DNA of 49,072 nt from NCBI GenBank assembly GCA_002731825.1, contig PCCS01000003.1, forward strand, positions 24,441-73,512, given 5' to 3'. Made by a program: the position numbers and the translations under genes. The number at the start of each line of letters is the position of its first letter. The first letter of the stretch is position 1. Positions 44,001-49,072 of the stretch are shown piece after piece. The notes beneath the pieces are model-generated. The model was not told the origin of the DNA. It was given only the letters and a program-made list of their open reading frames with translations, and ran no database searches. This stretch comes from Myxococcales bacterium. GTDB lineage: Bacteria > Myxococcota_A > Bradymonadia > UBA7976 > UBA1532.

Positions 44001-44275
44001 CCATCCAAAACGCTCATTGGTTCAGCGTCAACGGAGACCATCCATGGACCCCATGAGCGCATGTGGTCAAAAACCATCGGTTTTTTCTCACGGGGCATTC
44101 GATCCCCTGCATAGAGACGCTCAAGCCACTCTTTAGATTGGGGCAGTGCTCTGCAGTTGGGGTGTTCAATCCGCATCATACGAGGGAAATCAATGGGCGT
44201 TCGCTGGGCATCAGTCGACGCTTCGTCTAGGTGTTTGGCCTCAAGGGCATCCAGCTCTTTATCTCGGTTGTCCAT
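41096..44275 (-). CDS. Class III aminotransferase / GNAT acetyltransferase / pseudo-aminotransferase fusion
   Basis: A 1059-aa three-part protein. Part 1 (about 25-490) is a complete class III PLP aminotransferase: SGAEANE at 157-163, SFHGRT, EPMQSEGGD at 283-291 (the GABA- or lysine-aminotransferase-like form), PLP-binding Asp316 in LDEVQTGFG, and Lys353 in WAKRAQVGF. Part 2 (about 515-690) is a GNAT N-acetyltransferase with the acetyl-CoA motif ITIHPDHQGVGLGAKLKRAQ. Part 3 (about 715-1059) again follows the aminotransferase pattern (TGGYVGHTSAG, LEPVQERTGA at 861-870), but the Asp position is VSVETASA and the Lys position is WWPGGQTGF, so both PLP anchors are lost. The first gene of the leftward amine-type operon. 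No strong SD is visible before ATG 44275. Confidence 0.85.
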   Translation of the reverse strand: MDNRDKELDALEAKHLDEASTDAQRTPIDFPRMMRIEHPNCRALPQSKEWLERLYAGDRMPREKKPMVFDHMRSWGPWMVSVDAEPMSVLDGMSQTATLNSGFASDGAVRAYFNGAFDGLLLRSPDSAVIDHPKAVEYADYLGAYTPDIDKIAFTNSGAEANEKALALCKLNASHPSADTVIAFEGSFHGRTLQALHATWNPKKRAPYELDGFRAVFAPFPATITTEPSAAAVDALLRACDAGDQDAMQKAAQLDTCLQSEVDSLTFVNEALAAGTVYALIIEPMQSEGGDRYGVARFYRALRRLTRHHNVSMILDEVQTGFGLGGPYSWGLGYALTDKDGRPDNPDAMTWAKRAQVGFVNSRFTDPEPTSAHIASMVRGLSHCKSIGDGAHASWVEGYVKPKLENLPALYPDLVEGTRQRGYAFAFDLPTPALMSAYIKQRFWRGAVVFAAGTRTIRYRLSDTYSTREINRLFETIIESLDWLKTNGPVDVPTWEQMVEDEPKQPDARYRTRPVARVETAHVLEKLLDIESAAYEPARRDTRETLSIGLNHPFGVAVVAEFKASDEWVIVGSALAGPLDAFRHIAGPDQDQYLDQNNTAYSIAITIHPDHQGVGLGAKLKRAQLTQTRRLKTADGQIRYRWMTGRNRVGLADSMTHLNRMFGAYEDVTLSDQYGETGAKAIYYRIPLQDYSPGLCGPVERQALLWSSALSQPLAQPPETLVDLRDKGGLFGPAVTKITVCNYITPAIVRAIEWVTALNTNYPHLYLTSCRDELIDKTIRTLKHHRTKGVAAIGLTGGYVGHTSAGCRAVSDGSVHKMGPAARQWPLVDHPSQVGVANMLEQLKRAVADIGSNDAVLGLFLEPVQERTGAVLSDDAWAALNQFKAETGIPIVSVETASAAYRCQTSPFATDTDAADPDIRVWWPGGQTGFIHLKQAYFVPNPLTMVSTWDGDELSMIRVHYQMMQLRRTNTEATQARLAEFIDQLNERGVTVYGRGAYYVLHMGDRAEQIVGQCKAHGLSLRGFKNGGIAISPPLDITETELEAALKILDSAIDEALSM

Positions 44276-44421
44276 AACGAAATGTCACTTTCAAGCAATC
44301 TGGATCCAGCATAGCTACCTCTGCGTCTTCGTAGAACCCCCTTTTGGGTCTGAGAGGCCGTTTGTTGATGGCTGCGCTGCCCATGGGGTCTCGAAGAACC
44401 ACTCGCCGAGGGTACGTCGCG

Positions 44422-45576
44422 TTAGATTTCCTCCAGTAGACCATCCAATTGGTCATTGAACTCCACTGAGCTGTACCGCTGCCCTCGCGCTAAAATCCGC
44501 ATTTCATCGGCGTCGATAATCAGATAGGTGTTTCTGGCAAACGGATCGAAATAGGCAGCGAGTGAACGGTCTCCATCGGCGACCACCGGCATGGTCAAAT
44601 TGTTTCTCATCTGCCACCGAGCGGCGTCGGCTGAGCCTGCAGGCATGAAGTTCTCATTATCGTAGAGCGAGACCACGATTTGAACGCCCGCGTTCGCCAA
44701 CCGCACCTGCGACGCGTTCAGAGTCACCATGTTCCTGACGCATGATGGACACCACGCCACTGTGTTGAACAGGACGACCAATCTGGTATCCGTATCGCTG
44801 CGCACGAACTGTAAATCGTAGGGCTCATCCGTCGAATCAAGAAAGCTTTGGTTGTCAATGACCTCACCGACAGCGACACCGTAAGGTCCGTCGGGATAGG
44901 CTGCCCTGTCAGCCAAGTCAGCATCGAGCTCGCCTGAGTTTGCGTCCATAATCCCGCCATCAATAATGGCTGGACCGAGACCCGTGGACGAGTCTAGCTC
45001 CTGCATCTCGGCATCGTTCGGTTCGCCAATCGCTGCAGAATCTGATTGGTCAATCGCTGCATCGTCAATCATTGCAGCGTCCGGACTGACTCTATCCATG
45101 GGCTCAGCGTCCTGAAGAGTCGGTGCCGCATCAGCGGCGGCCGCGCTATCGAGCTTCACATCCATGTCGCGACTCGGTGATTGAGCATCCGCCGGGTTTT
45201 CGATCGCCCCGTCGGCGGCAATCGCCTCGGCGGCGTCCGTAGACCCATCGATGTCACCAGCAGACATGGCGTCATTTGCTTGAGCCTCATCGGTCTGAGC
45301 GTCTGTGGGTTCGGTGCCTCGACCCGAGTCACCGCTGTTTTGAGACACGAACGCGTCGGTGATGGGTCCGCTGTCTAATCTAAAATCTAATTGGTTCAAC
45401 CGGTCATTGGTTGCCGCGTCGGACATTGCATTGGTGGCGCCACCGGTAGATGAAGCTCGCCCGCTGGTGTCGGACGTGGACTCGTTCGTCGAGACATCAC
45501 ATCCGATGCAGCCGAGGGTGAGACTACAGGTCAGCCAGAACGTCAGTGCCGTGCGTCTTTGTTTTAACTTTTTCAT
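44422..45576 (-). CDS. Lipoprotein with thioredoxin/TlpA-like C-terminal domain
   Basis: A 384-aa lipoprotein from ATG 45576; longer in-frame starts exist but run deeper into bcp. Cys23 or Cys26 (LTLGCIGC) is the lipid-attachment candidate. Residues about 30-255 are a very long Asp/Ala/Ser-rich linker with repeated DA.. / DAAxxD units, apparently disordered. The last about 130 residues are a thioredoxin-fold domain: VVLFNTVAWCPSCVRNMVTL with a CPSC redox motif, then LIIDADEMRILARG. It should act as a surface-tethered disulfide or peroxide reductase of the TlpA/AhpC type. Its start codon lies inside the 3' end of bcp (53-nt overlap, same strand), so the two may be co-expressed redox proteins. 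Confidence 0.8.
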   Translation of the reverse strand: MKKLKQRRTALTFWLTCSLTLGCIGCDVSTNESTSDTSGRASSTGGATNAMSDAATNDRLNQLDFRLDSGPITDAFVSQNSGDSGRGTEPTDAQTDEAQANDAMSAGDIDGSTDAAEAIAADGAIENPADAQSPSRDMDVKLDSAAAADAAPTLQDAEPMDRVSPDAAMIDDAAIDQSDSAAIGEPNDAEMQELDSSTGLGPAIIDGGIMDANSGELDADLADRAAYPDGPYGVAVGEVIDNQSFLDSTDEPYDLQFVRSDTDTRLVVLFNTVAWCPSCVRNMVTLNASQVRLANAGVQIVVSLYDNENFMPAGSADAARWQMRNNLTMPVVADGDRSLAAYFDPFARNTYLIIDADEMRILARGQRYSSVEFNDQLDGLLEEI

Positions 45577-45976
45577 AAATTCGTTCGATTTTTCCGTCTT
45601 CATCAATAAGAAATGACTTTCTGATAATCCCGTCGAACTCTCGACCCATGAATTTCTTTCGGCCCCAGCAGCCATAGGCTTGAACGACGTCGCCTGGTTC
45701 GTCGGAGAGCAGTGGATAGGGGAACTCCTGTTTCGTTGCGAAGTTCTTCTGGCGCCTGACTGAATCTTTACTCATACCAATGATGGCTACGTTCTTGTCG
45801 GAGAACGCATCGATGTTGTCTCGAAGAGTACAGCCCTCGGCTGTACAGCCGGGTGTGCTGGCCTTTGGATAGAACCAGAGCAGGACCTTGCGGCCCGTAT
45901 AGTCGGCCAATGAGACGGTATTGCCATCCTGGTCCTGCAATGAAAATTGGGGGGCTTTGTCGCCTACATTTAACAT
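45524..45976 (-). CDS. bcp: Thioredoxin-dependent peroxiredoxin (Bcp)
   Basis: A 150-aa peroxiredoxin. The active-site segment is WFYPKASTPGCTAEGCTLRD, with Cys44 as the peroxidatic Cys and Cys49 as the resolving Cys, the Bcp type. VGDKAPQFSLQDQDG is the typical start. It reduces H2O2 and organic hydroperoxides using thioredoxin. The 3' end overlaps the TlpA-like lipoprotein gene by 53 nt. It lies 85 nt downstream of ribE and may share its transcript. Confidence 0.95.
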   Translation of the reverse strand: MLNVGDKAPQFSLQDQDGNTVSLADYTGRKVLLWFYPKASTPGCTAEGCTLRDNIDAFSDKNVAIIGMSKDSVRRQKNFATKQEFPYPLLSDEPGDVVQAYGCWGRKKFMGREFDGIIRKSFLIDEDGKIERIYEKVKTKTHGTDVLADL

Positions 45977-46061
45977 GGGAATGCCTTTACGTCGCTCTTT
46001 TAAAGCAAATCAGTCATGGCCAGACCACAGAGCGCGTTTGGTCTGCCTTTGCTGTGTTTAT

Positions 46062-46670
46062 CTAGGATCTCGATTTCAAATACCGCTCAACCGTTTCCAC
46101 GATGACCTGCGTTTGGTGGTCAATTTCGATGTTCAGCGTATCGCCCGGGCGCCGTTCGTTGAGGTGCGTAATCCTCAAGGTCTCAGGAATCAGATGAATC
46201 CAAAAGTCGAAGTCGCTCACTTCGCCAATGGTCAAACTACAGCCATCGATGGCGATGTACCCTTTGCTGATGACAAAAGGGCGCCACTGCGCATCGAATT
46301 TGAGACGCATGCTCACGTTATCTTCCGTCTCCACGATTTCGGCGATCTCCGCCTGTGTGTGGATATGCCCTGAGAGCATGTGACCGCCGATCTCGTCACC
46401 AAACCGCGCCGCCCGTTCAAGGTTAACTGAATCGCCCACGCTAAGCGTTCCTAGGTTTGACCGGTCCAAACTTTCTTGGATGACATCGAATTGAATTGAA
46501 TTGGCCGTCCACTCGACAACCGTCAGGCACACGCCATTGACTGATACGCTGGCGCCGCGTTCCAGCCGAGTGGTGAGTCCGTCAGGTGTTTCGACCTGGA
46601 GCCTCAGGATTCCGCGTGAAAGCGTTGCCTCTTTAATTCGGCCGCAGCAGGCAACAATCCCTGTAAACAT
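46062..46670 (-). CDS. ribE: Riboflavin synthase alpha chain
   Basis: A 202-aa riboflavin synthase, which joins two 6,7-dimethyl-8-ribityllumazine molecules to give riboflavin. Two tandem lumazine-binding repeats are visible, with the typical MFTGIV start, SVSVNGVCLTVV in the first half and AIDGCSLTIGEVSDFDFWIHLIPETL in two pieces in the second half, including LERAARFGDEIGGHMLSGHI. Length is normal. Other riboflavin genes are not in the window, and no FMN riboswitch is seen upstream, so ribE is regulated or arranged separately here. Confidence 0.95.
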   Translation of the reverse strand: MFTGIVACCGRIKEATLSRGILRLQVETPDGLTTRLERGASVSVNGVCLTVVEWTANSIQFDVIQESLDRSNLGTLSVGDSVNLERAARFGDEIGGHMLSGHIHTQAEIAEIVETEDNVSMRLKFDAQWRPFVISKGYIAIDGCSLTIGEVSDFDFWIHLIPETLRITHLNERRPGDTLNIEIDHQTQVIVETVERYLKSRS

Positions 46671-46875
46671 GACTCAAACTCCCTTCACCATCCCAGGGGC
46701 ATATTGAACACGATCCGTACATTCGTCCCAAGGATATTCTGCGATGTCGACAAGTGTCTCGAAAACCGCTAGACACCGGGTGCGCACAGATGAGTGGTTA
46801 TCACGCTCTTTGGTTACGCTGAAAACTGGCCATCGTCCATCTGGTGGGCGATGTCTCTCCGCCTGGGTTGATATT

Positions 46876-47442
46876 ATGAGACTGAGACCATCGAGCCTAC
46901 TTTTAGCGTGTCTTATCCTGGGATGCGGCAAGGTCCAAATCAACGATCAGGGCTATACAGGGACTTGGAGCGACATGGGGTCTGGGACCATCGATCCAAC
47001 CAATGGGCCATCAAGTGGCTCAGATGCTTCTGATGGTGACGTAACCGACGCGGGCCTATCAGGGGATGCCTTAATACATGGCGATGGAGCTGCCAGCGGT
47101 TGCGAAGATGTCAGTGACTGCATGCTCAGCGAAATCCCCGGCTGCGTCCCTGCGTGTGTCGATGGTGAATGTACTGATCGCTGTGAGACGACAGTCCCCG
47201 ACCAACCGCCCATTTGCGGGCGCCGAAACACATGCGATGATCTATGCGTGTACTTGGCACGCTGCTCAGGTTCGTTCTGTGTCACTGAAGCCGCTCGTGA
47301 TTACCGGTCTATTTTCTCGGTCTGCCGCGAAACGCTCTGCGATGCCTCGCCTATCCTTTGCGAACAGTCAACCTGCGAACTGTTTGTTGCCTTCGCTAGA
47401 GATTTGAGTCAGCCGTTTCGACAACTCTGTACGGGTCGTTGA
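46876..47442 (+). CDS. Small Cys-rich lipoprotein
   Basis: A 188-aa lipoprotein; the start ATG 46876 is chosen because it places a normal signal (RLRPSSLLLACLILGC, Cys17) at the N-terminus, while the longer frame from 46744 does not. The linker is Ser/Asp/Gly-rich with the D.SDG.VTDAG pattern. The C-terminal half has 16 Cys in short motifs such as CEDVSDCM, CVPACVDGECTDRC and CDDLCVYLARC, so it is probably disulfide-rich and surface exposed. No known family is recognised. It is divergent from ribE and convergent with the PhyH gene. Confidence 0.7.
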   Translation: MRLRPSSLLLACLILGCGKVQINDQGYTGTWSDMGSGTIDPTNGPSSGSDASDGDVTDAGLSGDALIHGDGAASGCEDVSDCMLSEIPGCVPACVDGECTDRCETTVPDQPPICGRRNTCDDLCVYLARCSGSFCVTEAARDYRSIFSVCRETLCDASPILCEQSTCELFVAFARDLSQPFRQLCTGR

Positions 47443-47529
47443 CCTGGCGGACACGGATTTCACTCACACGGACCAGCGTCATCGATTGTGGCGAGCTTGC
47501 CCTGATGTGTCTCAGGTCGCAGCGCCATC

Positions 47530-48414
47530 CTATCGATGTCGCCACAGCTTTAGCTGTCGTGCCAGAGCGCCAAGATGATGATAAAACGGGGTTTTGCTGG
47601 ACTCGCTTTTCGGCTCAAAGTCATCGGTTAAATACGGGACATACATGCTGCGTCTCACGCTCGCGGCGCCCGTGTGCGGGGATTGCTGGACTCTATGCCA
47701 CAAGCGCCCATCGTGAATTGTCAGATCACCGGCTCGCGTTTCAACGGTGACTTCTTTTGGGTCCGGCTTGTGATCGACAAAGTAGAGTTTGTGAAAACAC
47801 ATTTTGAAAAAGCCTTGGTGATGCGTACCGGGCAAGAGTCTCAGCCCTCCGTTGGAGGCCGGACAATCCGTGAGATGCAGACCGACATTCAACATCTGCT
47901 TTGGCATCCGAAAATAAAAGAGGTCTCTGAGACCATCCGTATGCCAGCCGAGTTTTGGATACACGCTCCCTGGTACATTGACGTAGGTATTGACCACGCA
48001 CCCGTCTTTTTCATTGTCGCCGATGCGAACCGTATCCCCGATGAGTTTACGAACCGGTTCAAAACGCTCGCTTCGAATAAACTGCCGAATGTAATCCGAG
48101 TAACATGAAGAAAATGGGATTCTCTGCATCATCGGTTTGTTTTCAAGGCCAAGGCCTTTGAAAATTGGTACGCCATTGATGACTTTTCGGTCGTCCTGAA
48201 TCCATTCCGACTCGATTCGATTGACCTCCTGATTGATGCGTTCAACTTCATCCGATGAGGCCACATTGCCAAAAATTAAATAGCCATGTCGCTCCAAAAA
48301 AGCGGCTTGGATCGGCGTGACTTCTGCGCCAAGCTCGAAGCGGGTATCCAGGGGCAAGTCATCGATTTCGGCGCTGGCATTCATTCCCATTTCAAATACA
48401 GCTGCGGCACTCAT
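47530..48414 (-). CDS. Phytanoyl-CoA dioxygenase (PhyH) family protein
   Basis: A 294-aa Fe(II)/2-oxoglutarate-dependent dioxygenase. The HxD of the facial triad is GWHTDG (His158, Asp160), the distal His is His240 in LWHRVQ, and an Arg (near 254, SVRRSMYV) is in position to bind 2-oxoglutarate. The double-stranded beta-helix signature LRLLPGTHHQGFF is present. The substrate is not assigned; PhyH relatives hydroxylate lipids, ectoine or secondary metabolites. The ATG overlaps the upstream TetR gene by 4 nt, so the regulator and enzyme are co-transcribed, suggesting that the regulator responds to the enzyme's substrate or product (inference). Confidence 0.88.
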   Translation of the reverse strand: MSAAAVFEMGMNASAEIDDLPLDTRFELGAEVTPIQAAFLERHGYLIFGNVASSDEVERINQEVNRIESEWIQDDRKVINGVPIFKGLGLENKPMMQRIPFSSCYSDYIRQFIRSERFEPVRKLIGDTVRIGDNEKDGCVVNTYVNVPGSVYPKLGWHTDGLRDLFYFRMPKQMLNVGLHLTDCPASNGGLRLLPGTHHQGFFKMCFHKLYFVDHKPDPKEVTVETRAGDLTIHDGRLWHRVQQSPHTGAASVRRSMYVPYLTDDFEPKSESSKTPFYHHLGALARQLKLWRHR

Positions 48415-49037
48415 TGTGTGTCTCCTTTTAGACCGAGTAAATGTAGACTGGTGGCGGCGAGATGGGCACCGATAGTTGAGATGAACTGGTGTTCATCTCC
48501 TGTGATCTGCTTGAGTTCGTCGTCCGTACTCAGCGCATAGCGAACTGTAAGGAAAATGAGACTCTGAAGACCCATTCTTATGGCTGATTGATCGAGCGCT
48601 GACAGAGGCGCGATGGCTGCACTCGCTTTATCTAAGAAGGGGAGTAGGACATCGTCCCGCCGCTTTGGATCAAGTTCACCTCTATCGAGTACATGGCGCA
48701 TGACCAGCCGGATCATGTCGCGCTTTTCCCGCGCAAATTTTATCGCATGGTGCATGGTACTTTCGATGACCAAGGGGATATTCTCCCCGTTCGTTAACGC
48801 CACTTCTAATGCAGCTTGGCCTGTCCCGAGCGCTTCGTACAAACAGCGAATACAGTCTTGGTAAAGGCCATCTTTACCACCGAAATAGTGACTGATCATG
48901 GCTCCGTTGACGTGCGCGTTTTCCGCGATCTCCCGAACGGAGGTACCATCTCGTCCCTTATGTGCGAACAACGCCGATGCAGCATCGATAATGCGCTGTT
49001 TTGTATTCGCCGCGTTTGCATTTGCTGGGCGGGCCAT
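48411..49037 (-). CDS. TetR-family transcriptional regulator
   Basis: A 208-aa TetR-type regulator. The helix-turn-helix is at residues 12-58 (TKQRIIDAASALFAHKGRDG, TSVREIAENAHVNGAMISHYF, GGKDGLYQDCI), and the C-terminal about 130 residues are the helical ligand-binding domain. An SD-like GAGGT precedes ATG 49037. It overlaps the PhyH gene by 4 nt and likely autoregulates through the upstream AT-rich palindrome at 49050-49061. Ligand unknown. Confidence 0.9.
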   Translation of the reverse strand: MARPANANAANTKQRIIDAASALFAHKGRDGTSVREIAENAHVNGAMISHYFGGKDGLYQDCIRCLYEALGTGQAALEVALTNGENIPLVIESTMHHAIKFAREKRDMIRLVMRHVLDRGELDPKRRDDVLLPFLDKASAAIAPLSALDQSAIRMGLQSLIFLTVRYALSTDDELKQITGDEHQFISTIGAHLAATSLHLLGLKGDTQ

Positions 49038-49049
49038 CGGTGTACCTCT

Positions 49050-49061
49050 TTAATTAATTAA
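49050..49061. promoter_or_regulatory. Candidate TetR operator (AT-rich palindrome)
   Basis: TTAATTAATTAA is a perfect 12-bp palindrome about 13 nt upstream of the TetR start codon, inside an AT-rich 24-nt stretch that also contains ACAAACGATTAAT. Its position between promoter region and start codon fits autoregulation; it is short and AT-rich, so it could also be chance. Confidence 0.3.
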
Positions 49062-49072
49062 TCGTTTGTTTA

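Noticed and set aside
46671..46875. Possible FMN riboswitch upstream of ribE
   Set aside because: None of the conserved RFN-element blocks were seen in the 205 nt before ribE on either strand.
46674..46943. Minus-strand ORF of 89 aa ending 3 nt before ribE
   Set aside because: It runs antisense through the signal-peptide coding region of the divergent lipoprotein and has no SD or recognisable motif; its final 30 residues look protein-like but this is not enough.
1..49072. tRNA, rRNA, CRISPR array, transposase or phage genes
   Set aside because: No cloverleaf-like sequence, regular short spaced repeat array or mobile-element protein was seen in any gap or frame.

Overview
The window looks like the chromosome of a Gram-negative, predatory or saprophytic bacterium of the Myxococcota / Bradymonadota (former Deltaproteobacteria) kind. 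This is an inference from gene content, not from a marker gene. The supporting signs are about nine secreted proteins with lipobox signal peptides, most followed by Asp/Ala-rich linkers; myxobacterial-type Cys-rich repeats (CDDG.FCNG modules and one GDG..D.GEECDDGN module); a thrombospondin-type-3/OmpA porin; a eukaryotic-type Ser/Thr kinase; kelch and PPC-type surface modules; and moderate GC. No rRNA, tRNA, CRISPR array, transposase or phage gene was seen, so this reads as ordinary chromosome rich in lineage-specific surface proteins.

Layout. 1-4.3 kb: a partial unknown gene, surE, a USP-DUF389 membrane protein and a cation diffusion facilitator. 4.4-9.3 kb: an unknown protein with a Cys/His cluster, translationally coupled to a predicted beta-propeller; a PI-PLC-like lipoprotein; and a small lipoprotein/outer-membrane barrel pair. 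9.5-13.9 kb: a GAF/degenerate-GGDEF protein and a lipoprotein-histidine kinase-response regulator series. 14-20.8 kb: a 1241-residue modular surface lipoprotein, an OmpA/TSP3 protein and a membrane-anchored Ser/Thr kinase. 20.9-26.8 kb: a CrtI/RetSat-like FAD oxidoreductase and sbcDC. 26.9-36.4 kb: an accessory, surface-protein-rich stretch with a six-repeat basic Cys protein, an NlpC/P60-like lipoprotein, a ten-module Cys-rich lipoprotein coupled to a tiny membrane protein, and a six-kelch lipoprotein.

36.4-44.3 kb holds the most interesting system: a compact leftward operon of an aminotransferase-GNAT-pseudo-aminotransferase fusion (1059 aa), a GcvT-like folate-dependent methyltransferase-family protein, two tandem COG1233-type (PYROXD2/CrtI-like) FAD oxidoreductases with overlapping reading frames, and a small zinc-ribbon protein. 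Such a set could oxidise, demethylate and transaminate an amine or amino-acid substrate, but I know of no described pathway with this composition.

44.4-49.0 kb: ribE, bcp and a TlpA-like lipoprotein (leftward, the last two overlapping by 53 nt), a small Cys-rich lipoprotein, and a TetR-PhyH dioxygenase pair coupled by a 4-nt overlap with an AT-rich palindrome upstream of the regulator. Almost all genes sit within 0-250 nt of each other. The two gaps over 300 nt (17.7-18.0 kb and 33.9-34.3 kb) each hold one doubtful small ORF, and the second also holds repeat/palindrome elements.
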